From Porphyra umbilicalis (Eukaryota; Rhodophyta; Bangiophyceae; Bangiales; Bangiaceae), in contig KV919040.1 of NCBI GenBank assembly GCA_002049455.2, positions 1-64,000 of the forward strand: a stretch of 64,000 bases of DNA, in the 5' to 3' direction. Positions 10,863-21,186 of the stretch are shown one piece after another; position 1 is the first letter of the stretch; every line of letters starts with the position of its first letter. Under the pieces are notes generated by a model that made no database searches, had not been told where the DNA came from, and saw only the letters and a program-made list of their open reading frames with translations. The position numbers and the translations under genes were made by a program.

Positions 10863-11900
10863 GTGTCGGGCCACGGCCCTTCCGCCGAGAACGGCGACAT
10901 GGCCTCGGCTGGCAAGGATTTGCCACGCGCCTCGTCCAAGTTGGACGTCGATATCTGCATGAGCTGGAGCCACGAGATGGAGTACTTTCTGGGATTCCAG
11001 GGCCTGTGGGGCCTCGTCGTGCCATTGGATCATCCCGAGGCGGAAGGCCAAATCACGTCGCTGGAGACGACCGGGATGCAACTGCGGTCAGGCCTTCAGC
11101 TGGGGGCTTCCGGTCCCATGGGGCCCCGTGGGGGCACAAGCCGAGACGATGCCGCCATCAAGATCGAGAAGACGGCTGGGGACGCAGCAACGGGACAGGT
11201 GGATGAGGCGCTGCTCCTGGGGCGTACTGTGTCCGCGCAGCAGACACGGGCGGAACGTGCCCGGGTCGTCATAATTCTGAACGTGCGGGCACACCACAGT
11301 GCCAAGCTGCGCCGCCAGCTGACGGCGCGGGACCTGTGGGCCTCTCTCCGAGAGGAGTTTCACCCACGGAAGCGGTCCCGGGAGATCACCCTGAGCCGGC
11401 AGCTGAACTCCTTGGGGATGGGGAGCAACGAGTCCCCCTCTCGCTACTTCAACCGCGACTGGGACCTCGTCAGCCTCCTACAAGATATTGGCATTGTCGT
11501 GGAAGACGGGTGGCTCCTCGGCGCGTTGCTCTCCGGGCTGTCCAACAAGTATGAGCGCACCATGGAGTCGATGGGGGAGCGGGACGACATTACCGTTCGC
11601 ATGGCGCTGGCCATGCTCCGCGCCGCGGATGCTCGCGCTGAGCGGCGCGTGCTCCGCAAGAAGGCGTAGAAGGCGGGCGAAGCCGCGTTGATGGCGGATG
11701 GCGAAGAGGACCGGCGCGCGCGGCGCGAGGCCCACCGCGAAATGCGCTGCCACAAGGGTCGCAAGGTGGGACACGTGCAACGCTTCTGTCCGACCAGGAA
11801 GGGCAAAGGCAAGGCCAAGGGAAAGGGCCCGCCCCGCCCCCTGGGTACTCGTCCTCCTATTCCTCGAAGGAGGAGGAGGTGGGGACGGCCGGGCTGGTAA
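10863..11900 (+). pseudogene. gag: copia gag (capsid plus zinc knuckle), amber-interrupted
   Basis: Gag forms the virus-like particle and packages element RNA. The first 268 codons match the UBN2/Retrotran_gag type, with LTARDLWASLREEF, SPSRYFNR and LLSGLSNKYE motifs. TAG at 11667-11669 interrupts the frame; beyond it the same frame encodes a basic tail and a CCHC knuckle written CHKGRKVGHVQRFC, where the second Cys is Gly (codon GGT). The frame ends in TAA at about 11898. Pol lies in the -1 frame and overlaps from about 11822. Start chosen at ATG 10863; an internal ATG at 10899 is equally possible. Confidence 0.85.
11819..11825 (+). promoter_or_regulatory. Candidate -1 ribosomal frameshift site GGGAAAG
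   Basis: The heptamer reads G GGA AAG in the gag frame, exactly the X XXY YYZ slippery form. Moving one base back enters the uninterrupted pol frame. GC-rich sequence follows, with arms 11827-11831 (gcccg) and 11837-11840 (cccc) able to pair with 11890-11894 and 11881-11884. A decay indel at the same place is the alternative. Confidence 0.5.
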
Positions 11901-14900
11901 AACTCTCCATCGAGTCGGAGAGCGATGAGGAGGGGTATGCCATGTTGGCCCGCCATGTGCCCCTGCCGGACGATAACGCGACCGACGGTGAAGTGACCTG
12001 GGCGGTGGACAGCGGGGCGTCACACCACATGTATGGAACTCCAGACGGGCTGACGGACGTCCACCCAGGGCGACCGGTGACCATCACTCTGGACAACGGG
12101 GCAACCACGCGGGCAACAACGCGCGGGACGGCGGTCCTGCGGGTGAACGGCACGCGGCTGACGCTGCGCGATGTGTTGGTGGTGCCTCGTAGGGCCGTGC
12201 CCCTGTTCTCGGTTCGCACGGCGTCGCATGCCGGGTACACCACCGAGCTCACCGACTCTGGTGTGCGGGTGCACCAGGATGGGAAGACCATTGTGCAAGG
12301 CGCGACCTCGAGTGGCATCTATGTCCTCCGGGGGCTTCCGATTACGCCGCGCCGCGGTCAAGCGCTGGCGGCGATCGGAGGACCGGAGGACTCGGCAGAG
12401 GCGGAGGAAGCGGATGAGAGCGAGGGGCAACACGCCTTGCCTGTCACGGCGGCTGTGACTGGGCGAGCACAGCCGGACGGGGTTGACCCCACGGATGCCC
12501 TGTGGCACCGCCGGTATGGGCACCTGTCCGTCAATGGGCTGCGCCGCACGCTGGCGGCTGTTGACGGCGTGCAACTGACGCGGTCTTCCTTGGCGACATG
12601 GAAGGGGTACCCGTGTGAGCCACGCATCATGAGCAAGATGGTGCGCGCACCCTATGTGGCATCGGAACGGGACCCCGAGCGCGTGATGCAATACGTGCAC
12701 TCCGACGTCATCGGGCCTATGTCGGTCCCGACAGCCAAAGAGCGACGCTACCTTATGAGCGCAGCTGATGACTACAGCCGATACAAGGAGATTGTGCCCA
12801 TCCACGAGAAAGGGCAGGCCAAGCACGCCCTCATGCGTGTGCTCAACCACTGGTAGAATGTCACCGGGCATCACGTCGGGACGCTGCGCACGGACGACTG
12901 CAAGGAGTACCGGGGGCAAGCCTTAGACGCATGGATCGGGGAGAAGGGCATCAAGCACGAAACGTCCGCCCCGTACGCGCACCAGCACAACGGTGTCGCG
13001 GAACGCGTCAATCGGACGGTGTAGGAGCGGATGATGGCCGTGCTGACCGATGCGCGGCTGGATCACAAGTTCTGGGGTGAAGCAGCGACGGCAGTCACCT
13101 GGGCGCTGAACCGCACACCTCAACGCGGACATGCGTTGACGCCCTTCGAGATGTTTTACGGGCACCGCCCCGATGTGTCCTTCATGCGAGTGTTTGGGTG
13201 TCGCGCGTGGGCATACGTGCCACCGGACATCCGTCGCAAGATGGACCCTCGGGCGCTGCCAGCGACGCACCTGGGGTACGAGCAGACCTGTGGGTCGGGG
13301 AAGCGTTGGGACGCCCCAGCGACCGTGGAACCCCAGACGGTGGTGGCAGGGCCCACGGGGTAGACACGCTCTCCGATTGAGGAGGCGATCTCGGCCGCCC
13401 GTCGGCTCGTTGGCGCGATGGGCCCGGCCGAAGCCAACGACGGAGATGACAGCGCGGACGACGGCATGAGCACCTTTTCGGGCGACACGGACTCCTCAAC
13501 CTCCTCAGCTGATGAGGAGGAGGCCGACGAGCACGCGGCTTCCAACGACGAGGAGGAAGCGGACGAGCACGCGGCGCCAGACGACGCTGCACGGCGGCCT
13601 CCGCGCCGCTAGCGGCGCTTGGCATCGCGGACACCAACGGCATCACCGCACACGAGTGCCATGGGGCTCCGTGCATGGGCCCTGGCGGCTGGGGGGCGCG
13701 GGGGACCCGGCAAGTTGCGAGTGTACGAGGCCCGAAACGAGGCTGACTGGCCCGAGTCTGATGCCGCCTGCAGGGTGCAGGTGCAGGCCCTTTGGGAAAA
13801 TTGCACCTGGGAGATGGTGCCGCTTCCCGACGGCAAGAAGGTCATCCGGACGGAGCTTCTCTGCGAGCGGAAGCGTGGGCCGGCGGGGGAGATCACCAAC
13901 TACAAGGGGCGTCTCGTGGTGCGTGGGGACACGCAGATCCCTTACGTGGACTACACCGAGACGTGGGCGCCCGTGGCACGGTACACCAAACTCCTCTACC
14001 TGCTTGGGCACTGCAAGAGCAACGACCTCGCGCTCCTGCAGCTAGATGTGGTCACCGCCTTCCTTAATGGCGAAGTGAAGGAGGTGATCTACATCAAGGA
14101 GCCACGGGGCTATGAGCGTGGACCGCCTGGGCTGGTATGCCGCCTGCGTAAGGCTCTCTAGGGGCTCAAGTAGGCTGCCCGCGCGTGGTACTACAAGCTG
14201 TGCGTCACCTTGGAGCAAGCGGGGTTGGTGGTGTGCGAAGCGGACGAATGTCTCTTCAAGCGCGGCACCTGCTACATCCTCATCTATGTCGACGACCTGC
14301 TCATTGCCGCCCGGACGATGGCACACGCCGACACGGGGCAATCGGTTATGACCGACGCTTTCAAGTGCATGACCATGGGAGCACCCACGTACTTCCTAGG
14401 GCTCCACATTGACCGTGATGTCAAAGGGCAGACGCTGCGCCTACACCAGCGGCAGTATGTGGCTACCCTCCTGACGCGCTTTGGCCTTGCCGATGCGAAT
14501 CCGGTGCTCTTGCCTATGGGTATTGGGGTGCACGTGGCCAAACAGGGCGTGTGGCTTGATGCAGCCCTTACCAAGGTGTACCAGGAACTGGTTGGTGCTT
14601 TGCTCTACCTCAGTACCAGCACGCGGCCCGAGATCACCTACGCCGTAGGGCGCCTGACGCGGTTTGTTGCGGCACCCACGAAGGAGCACTTGGCGGCCGG
14701 AAAGGTGGTGCTGCGGTACCTCAAGGGGTGTGCAGACTTTGGGCTCCGCTACACCAGCAAGGGTTAGCTTCATGGCTACTGCGATGCATACTGTGCCGCG
14801 GACCGCGATACGCGCCGGTCGACATCGGCCATGGTGTACCTGTACGGAGGAGCGGCTATTGCGTGGATCACCAAGTTGCAGCCGTCCGTGGCGGCCTTGA

Positions 14901-15379
14901 CTACCGAGGCCGAGTACATCATGGCGGCCGGGACAGCCAAAGAGGGCATGTGGCTGCGGCGGGTGTGCCACTTCCTCATGACGGGAACCGGGAGTGTGCC
15001 GCTCTGGTGCGACAGCCAGAGCGCGCTGGCGCTCATACACAACCCCGTGACGAGTGCCCGGACGAAGCACATCGACGTGTGTCATCACCTCGTGCGAAAG
15101 CGTGCTGCAGACGGGACGCTGACGGTCCACTGTGTGGGGTCGATGGACCAGACTGCAGACGTCTTGACCAAGCCCCTCGGGACGGTGGCCTTTGGCCGTG
15201 GCATCCAGGGTCTTGGGATGCGCTCGGACGCCCAAGGTTCCCCTCGTGGAGGAGTGTTGGAGCAGAGCCAGGCTGAGGCTGGGTCACGTGATTATTTTCC
15301 CCCGCCCCCCGACGGGGCCGGGCTCTCCTCAGCAGCACAGCACCTGCCGGATGCCGCGCCTGCCCGGGTCAAGGACTGA
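11822..15379 (+). pseudogene. pol: copia pol (protease-integrase-reverse transcriptase-RNase H), amber-interrupted
   Basis: A single continuous frame holds protease (WAVDSGASHHM), the integrase zinc region (LWHRRYGHLS..; CEPR where CEPC is expected), integrase core (HSDVIGP, RTDDCKEY, GVAERVNR), reverse transcriptase (WENCTWEMVPLP, QLDVVTAFLNGE, YVDDLL) and RNase H (GYCDAYCAAD, TTEAEY, CDSQSAL, HIDVCHHLVRKR). In-frame stops are at 12854, 13022, 13361, 13610, 14159, 14171 and 14765, all TAG. The two at 14159/14171 fall in the conserved KAL-YGLKQ-A block at the Tyr and Gln positions. There are no indels. The frame ends at TGA inside the 3' LTR. Either nonsense-decayed or dependent on amber read-through; decay is more likely. 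Confidence 0.9.
15246..15254 (+). other. Probable polypurine tract
   Basis: The purine-rich gtggaggag ends immediately at the 3' LTR, the position from which plus-strand DNA synthesis starts in LTR retrotransposons. It is short, so it is assigned by position. Confidence 0.6.
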
Positions 15380-15722
15380 GAATTGTACCGACGGGGGTGC
15401 TCCCTCTCCTGGGAGTTTCGGCCCTGCCCGTGGGCGGCCACGTGCGGGAGAGGGCCTGCGGGAGGAGTAGAGGGCCGGCACCAGGAGGGTGCCTGTCTGG
15501 TACCGGGCGGCCGTGGGCGGTAGTGCCGGCGAGACAGAGCGCTGCTGCGTGTGTGTGTGCTGGGCGGACGAGTGGGCGCCTGATGGCGTACATATAGGGC
15601 CGAGCCCGGGGCTTCTCCCCGGGCACGGGTGAAAGGGGACCGACTATCTATCTTCACGTCTCACCCCCGTGGGGAGCGCGCGAGCCAAGGGCACGCCCGA
15701 CATTGTAGCGGTTCCGCCAACA
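15255..15722 (+). repeat. 3' LTR of copia element
   Basis: 468 bp starting tgttggagcag and ending ccgccaaca. It is preceded directly by the purine-rich tract gtggaggag, the likely polypurine tract. The pol frame runs on into this LTR and stops at TGA 15377-15379. Confidence 0.93.
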
Positions 15723-15727
15723 TGGCG
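15723..15727. repeat. Target-site duplication, right (TGGCG)
   Basis: Matches 10037-10041. Confidence 0.9.
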
Positions 15728-17016
15728 TATGTGATTGTTCGGGAGAAGCGTGGTCCCATGGGGGTGTGGTGTGGGGTGTTGCTCTGTCGGCATCGGTATC
15801 AGGATGGTGTGGAAGAGGACGGCGCGGTGGGGGGGAGAGGGTTGAGGGGATGTGAGAGTGACGGTACTGTTTCTGACGCCTGACGCTCTTTCTTGGAACC
15901 GTCGCTGTCGGCTTTCCGTTGTACGTCTTGTACGTCGAACTGTTAGCCTTGGTGTCTCCTTCACGCAGAGCGCCCGGCGGATGTGCTTGTTGGGAAGTAG
16001 TGTGGTGTCTGTGTGTATGGAAAGGCGGCTCCTGCGGAGATGGGAGGGTTGGGCCTGTGGGGCGGGTGGACGGCGTATGTCGAGGCGGTGGGACGGTGTC
16101 AATGGGGGGGTGAGGGCGGCGCATGTGGAGTTGTCTTGGAGTAGAGGGAGGCAGGTGAGATGGACTTTGTGCGGTAGTGCGTGGTGCACGAGGCGACGGT
16201 ACCCACACGGTGGAGGGAGTGTAGGCAACAACCACTGTGTCCGCTTTTCCTCAAATGTGTCCTTGTCCACGAAGCACTGGTACATACGGACATTTGAAGA
16301 GCCATTCCTTTCTGAGATGCTCAAACACATATTAATATACCGTTTCAATGTTACAGGCTTCGGCGGTATTTCGAAGTCTCTCACGGGGCAGGTGTTTCGG
16401 AGTTCTCTGGGGATGTCGATACAGGATTGAGCCGCGTTGCTGTGGCGCGCACGGCCTGTTGTTTTCCTTTGAGAGGGGTTGTTTGTCTGGCAATCATTGT
16501 CGCCGCCATGATGGCGGCCCCGCCGCCGCGCGCGCCCACGCGGCGGTTGGGGCGCGTCGGTATGAACCCTCCTCTGGACAGCCAAAGTGAGGCTGACGCC
16601 GGTCGACCAGCGGTTGCCTCAGGTCGCAAAGGACCGGTCCTCTACGACGCCATGTCCTCCACGGTCCACGTGGTCAGCATCGTCAGACCGTGCGGATTCT
16701 GGCCGTGTGGCCGTGCCGGGGTTGGTGTCGGAACACTATTCGTTGGAGAACATCCCATCCCGCCCCTGCTCGGCGGGACGCAGGGGGAAGCGGCCGAGTT
16801 GGACGCGTCGGCCGTCGCCGTGGTCCACCCCGCTGCGTCTCTGCAGCAGCTGACGGAGCTCATGGACCGACGTGCCGGGATCCTATTAATAAGGACGAGC
16901 CACGTGTGGTGCGACGTGCCCCTATTCTCGGTCCGGCCCACCGGGCAGGCCCCTCCCCCTCGGTGCGCCCCCCCCGCACCACACGAGCAGCAAACGCCGC
17001 AAAGACCCCCCCCCCG
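15728..17016. other. Intergenic stretch without a supported gene
   Basis: Contains the right duplication copy and an AT-richer patch at 16250-16380 (ttaatatacc near 16333). An ORF at 16427-17035 (+) overlaps the end of the minus-strand secreted gene and has no recognisable domain, so I do not call it. Confidence 0.4.
15776..15985 (+). repeat. Right copy of the diverged ~258-bp tandem duplication
   Basis: Partner of 9832-10041 on the other side of the copia insertion; the two are alignable by eye but clearly diverged. Confidence 0.7.
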
Positions 17017-18690
17017 CTACGCGCACTTGCGGTAGCCGCACCCGCGGCCGCGTCCGCACCACCGCGGCCGCGGGCAACTCCGCGGCCGCACCGGCGAAAA
17101 GTGGACGTCGCCAGGCCGCGTGCGGCACGCCACCCCGTCATCGCAATCGCAGTCGGTGCAGGGCGGCGAGACGCGGCCAATGTGGGGGCAGTGCACTTCG
17201 GGGCGGAAGCGCAGCATGAAGCTGTGGATGGGGGGAGGGGGGGGGGGGGGGAGCGGGGAAAACAAGACGGCGGTGACCAGAGCGGGCGGACAATGTGCGA
17301 AAAACCGCAAAATACAGGCCAACAAGAAAGCGGGGGCAGACGACCGAGGGGTGTATTGGCATCACCAACACGAGCAAGGGCGGGGACGGGCAGCTCTCCA
17401 GTCAGATGGCAGCTCCGCGGGCGCCGCCCTGCCTTGCCAGGCGGACCGTCGACGGCTGTGTACGCCCAGACCCCCCTCTCAAAAAAAAAATCTCACGGGC
17501 GGCCCCTCCCCCCCGCCGCGCCCCGACGACGCACCTGTGTTTGAAGCGGCAGATGGCCGAGTCGCCCTGAAAGATGGCCGTGGAGCATGAAAAGGCCGGC
17601 AGCGCGTCCATGAACGTCATGCACTCCTCAAACGACCCGTACTGCGCGTTGGCACCCGTACACCACCGGTCGTGGCGGGCGCACGTGACCGCTGACCGCG
17701 CGCCGCGGGCAGCGAGATACACTTGGGTGGCTGCGTCGGCGGTGTGGCCAGCGAGAGGAGGGCGGCGGAGGCAGACGGAACCGCGGGGGGCGAGGAAAGA
17801 GGGTTCGCGCCCACACCAACAAGAAAACAAACACGCAGGGCCGCAAACGGGGGTGCCACGGCGGGCAGCGTTAGTTGCGCTGCGCAAACGGTCGGGCCCT
17901 GCACCGCGGGGCAGCGCGAGGCAGGGCGCGGCGGCCGCAGCCCCCTCACAGACAGCGACACAGCGGCGCGTCCCCCCGCCGCCCCCGTCTGCCCCACCGT
18001 CAGCACCACGGCGGCGTCAAAGGCACGGCACACAGCGGGCACCCGCCCACCCCAACGTACCGTCATACTCCAACACATACTGCCGCAGCAGCGCCGTGCA
18101 CGGCTTGAACGACACGTGGTGCGCCGTCAGCGCCGGGATCTCGTCCGTCTCGCACGCCCCCCCGTCCGCCTCGGTCGGCGGGCGGGCACAGTAGTAGCGG
18201 GCCGTCTGCGCGGCCGCAAACGACACGCTTGCGTTGGACGGCGTCCACGCGAGCGAGCGCACGTCCCCCCCCGCAAAGTAGACATAGCCGCCGTTGAGGG
18301 AGCCGACCACGAGCGTCACGTACTCGAGGAGGTCCTCTATCCCCGTGTAGACGCCCGCGGCGGGCACGACGACGCGGATGGCGGGGTCGGCCGTATCCCA
18401 CAACGCCCGCATGGACCGGTTGTACGTGTCAAAGTCGGGGGCGGACTTGAGCGCGCTGTAGCGGGCGATTGTCGCCAGCCGCGCCTCTGCCAGCGCCGTT
18501 GCGTTGGTGCCGGGGGGACACACCGCGTCGCCGCCGGGGGGGCCGTGCACGGGGTAGCGGTCCATGGAGAGCACCGGCTGCACCGGGGGGGGAAGGCCCC
18601 GCCGGTGGGGCGCGCAAAGAGGGCGCCGCCGACCGCGCCGGCGGCGGCGGTGAGGAGCAGCAGCGGCGCCAGGCGGCAGGTGGGAGCCAT
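17017..18690 (-). CDS. Secreted SnoaL-like/Cys-rich protein, three exons
   Basis: Exon 1 (18690-18061) starts with a signal peptide (MAPTCRLAPLLLLTAAAGAVGG) and continues into an NTF2/SnoaL-like fold with TGIEDLLEYVTLVVGS. Intron 18060-17731 (GTACGT..GCAG) joins exactly in phase to exon 2 (17730-17536), which has FEECMTFMDALP and CRFKH. Intron 17534-17222 (GTGCGT..ACAG) joins to exon 3 from 17221 with RFRPEVHCPHIG and a Cys-rich tail. The frame stays open to TAG at 17017, but an earlier splice near 17105 is possible. Signal peptide and SnoaL frames are separated by one missing base in the eight-G run at 18585-18592. The combination SnoaL-like region plus C-R-x-H...HCPH motif resembles secreted proteins I recall from algae and oomycetes. 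Substrate unknown. Confidence 0.65.
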
Positions 18691-19815
18691 GCTGCCGGCG
18701 GCAGCGGGCGCGGGGGCGACAGGGCCGTCTGCGCGTCAGGCGGGCGCGGCGGCGGCGGGTACTGTGGTCGGGGCACCCTCGGCTGCCGACCGTCAATGGC
18801 CGCGCCCGCCGCCCGCCGCGCCAGCGTCTTGTAGGGCGCCGCGCGTGCGGCGGCCGCCGCCCGGGCAGCCGCGCCGCGGGCGGGGCATGCCGCCGCCCTC
18901 GCCCTGTGCCGCGCGGGCGTGGCACGGGACGCGGGGCGTCGGGCGGGGCGCCTGACACCACCCCCCGCGCGCCGCGCCACGGTGGCGTGCGGTGGCGGCG
19001 GCGCGTGCCTGACCGCGCGGCGGGGCGGTCGTGGGGCCGACGGCACCGTGCACGGGGGCGGTCTGGGGTGGCGGCCGGCCGCCGCCAGCGCATCGCCCGT
19101 GCCGGGCGCCACCGCAGCGCCGAGCGTGGACTGGCGCGCGTCGGGCGTGCGGCCGCGACGCGGCCGTCGTCGCGGTCCCCCATCGGCGGGCGCGCGGTCG
19201 GGCTGACCGCGACCGGCGACGAGGCGCGGGTGTCATGGCCAACGCGGCGCAGTGATCCTTAACGCGTGGACGCACGCATGCCCGTTTTCGCAAGAAATTC
19301 TTGTCAGACGGCATGTTGTAGCACAAGATCTTCTACAGTACTGTAGAGCGAACATGTGCAGCAGCAAGTTCTTGTCTTTTGACGGTTGGTGGGTAGAGCC
19401 TGGATATGTAAGCTGCCAATCACTGTTTCAGAACCTTGACCCGAAGAGCATAGCGCGCCCTCATCGCAAGTTTCTTGCAGGGTTCGATACGTCCGGTTGT
19501 TGACGCACCCTGAAGCGCAGTTCTGCAGCATGATAACGTGTTCTCTTGCACTCACAGTCTGCACCGCCGCGAGACGCTTCTTGTGATGTGAAAATTTAAG
19601 TGCAATCCGTTCAAAACCTTGTTACAAACCACTTGTACTGAAAACCGGGCCACAGGGTACTGTGAGGGGAGTGCCAACAAGTTCTTGGAGCCCAAAACGT
19701 GCCGATTTGCTGCTTGCGTGCGCCCACGCTTTAAGGAGCACTGCGCAGGGTGACGCGGTCCAGGTTGGCGCCCCGCGTGCAACGGCAGGGCCAGGCGCAA
19801 ACGAGGCGGGGCGGG

Positions 19816-19853
19816 GAGGAGGGCCACCTCCCCTGTCGGAGGTGGCCCTCCTC
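19816..19853. repeat. Perfect 16-bp hairpin
   Basis: Arms gaggagggccacctcc (19816-19831) and ggaggtggccctcctc (19838-19853) are exact reverse complements around a 6-base loop. A second perfect hairpin begins 10 bases later. Confidence 0.95.
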
Positions 19854-19862
19854 AGGAGGGCG

Positions 19863-19892
19863 CGGCCACCACCCATGATGGGGTGGTGGCCG
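19863..19892. repeat. Perfect 12-bp hairpin
   Basis: Arms cggccaccaccc (19863-19874) and gggtggtggccg (19881-19892) flank the loop atgatg. With the preceding hairpin it forms a strong double stem-loop. Confidence 0.95.
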
Positions 19893-20115
19893 GGAGGAGG
19901 CACAAAAACTCTGGGGCCACCCACCGCACGATAGCTTTTAGTTGCACGAGGTTGTATTCCAAAAAAAGCGTACCCCGATTCGACGTGTAGGTGGGCTACA
20001 ATCGACGGCGGGGGCTCTCAGGGGGTGTGTGGGGGGGGGGCGTGCCGGGGGCTCGAGGGGGGGGGGTGGGGTGAGGCTGCTGGGGGGGGGTGGGGCCTGG
20101 GGCAGGGTTGTCAGC

Positions 20116-20918
20116 GTTTGGTTTGGTTTGCCAAACATGAACGGAATTCAACCTGATTCACTTGAACGCTGGAGCGTTCAGGTTGAACGCAACATGTCAA
20201 AGGCCGTACTTGTTCCGCGCAATACTTAGTGTGCCACGTTTAATGTAGTTGAGATTGTGCTTGGGGAAGTCGGGTTGTCTGACTCGAGCTCCATCGAGCT
20301 TGAGTCGCCAAGCCGATGCAGCGTGTGCATAGTAGGCCTGCTGCAGTCCCGGCGACATAGCCCTGCTTGCATGCCACACCACCGCGACACAATCCAAACG
20401 ACTGGTACGAGCCGACGCCGGGGCCACGACGTTGACAACCGCCTGGGCCTCCGCGCAGAAACGGAGACGGGGGGACCAAACAGAAAGGACCAAACACCGA
20501 TACGTGTAGACGGGGCGTTGAGGGCGAGTGGATGCCCCGTTGTCTGAGAAGCAGCTTGCTGCACTCCACGCAATCCTGGGTGCGACCACGACCCATCCAT
20601 CCTCCAGCCAAAAAGGCTATGATTCACGCACACGTTGACAGCAGATGAATCGATCTACGTACTCAGCGCCTAGGGTGCTACACGGCCGATTGGCAACAGT
20701 TGACATGAAGGAGGGTTTGGGAGCAGAACTCTCAGCGCGACTGACCTGCAGGGGGTATGGCAACGAGGCAGTCAGAGCGGCCGCACAGCGCCGAACCACC
20801 TGGCTGATCAATTTGAAGTGGTCAACGAAAGCTCCTGTCTGCCCAGGCAATTAATCATAAATACAACCAAGTCGTTTGTCGTTTGGTTTGGTTCGTTTCT
20901 TGAAATCAACCTGATTCA
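20116..20918. repeat. Segment bounded by two related direct repeats
   Basis: gtttggtttggttt..caacctgattca at 20116-20160 recurs as gtttggtttggttcg..caacctgattca at 20881-20918, about 765 bp apart in direct orientation. It could be a degenerate element; nothing coding is recognised between them. Confidence 0.4.
20149..20185. repeat. Interrupted hairpin
   Basis: The right arm agcgttcaggttg pairs fully with the left arm caacctga..acgct, which carries a 9-base insertion (ttcacttga). Confidence 0.8.
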
Positions 20919-21186
20919 TCGAACCATCTGTAGATTCAACATGAACTTACAACCCTGGCCTGGGGGGGGGGCTCTGGGGGGGGGCTCTGGGGGGGGGCCC
21001 TGGCGGGGGTTGCTGGCGGGGCACATTGCAACGATAAAATTATATCGATTGTAGATTCTGGCACGGTTGAATTTACTACAATGACGCCTGCCCTGGTATT
21101 TGAGGACATCGCTTGACGTGACGTGACGGCGGCAGTTTGACAGATGTGAGCGTCACAAGACATAGTAAGCCAGCATTTTATGACGT

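Larger units (their letters stand above)
10042..15722 (+). mobile_element. Complete Ty1/copia LTR retrotransposon
   Basis: 5,681-bp element with two 468-bp LTRs, both TG..CA, flanked by the 5-bp target duplication TGGCG (10037-10041 and 15723-15727). Gene order is gag, zinc knuckle, protease, integrase, reverse transcriptase, RNase H, the copia order. About 30 differences counted by eye between the LTRs (roughly 6%) indicate an insertion that is not recent. It is inactive as read: eight in-frame TAG codons and two altered zinc-binding cysteines. Pol lacks frameshifts over about 3.5 kb. I could not match a primer-binding site after the 5' LTR to a tRNA. Confidence 0.95.

Noticed and set aside
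11667-14767. Genome-wide reassignment of TAG to glutamine
   Set aside because: Host genes in the window end at TAG where the protein family should end, and one amber replaces a conserved Tyr; kept only as element-level read-through hypothesis.
16427-17035. 202-codon plus-strand ORF before the secreted gene
   Set aside because: No domain, and the end is Pro/Arg-rich and overlaps the minus-strand coding exon.
18700-19183. N-terminal extension of the secreted protein ORF to 19183
   Set aside because: The extension is Arg/Pro-rich low complexity; a clear signal peptide starts at 18690 in the neighbouring frame across an eight-G run.
19470-19500. Possible tRNA T-arm (ggttcgatac)
   Set aside because: The flanking bases cannot form the T-stem or an acceptor stem; no A box found.
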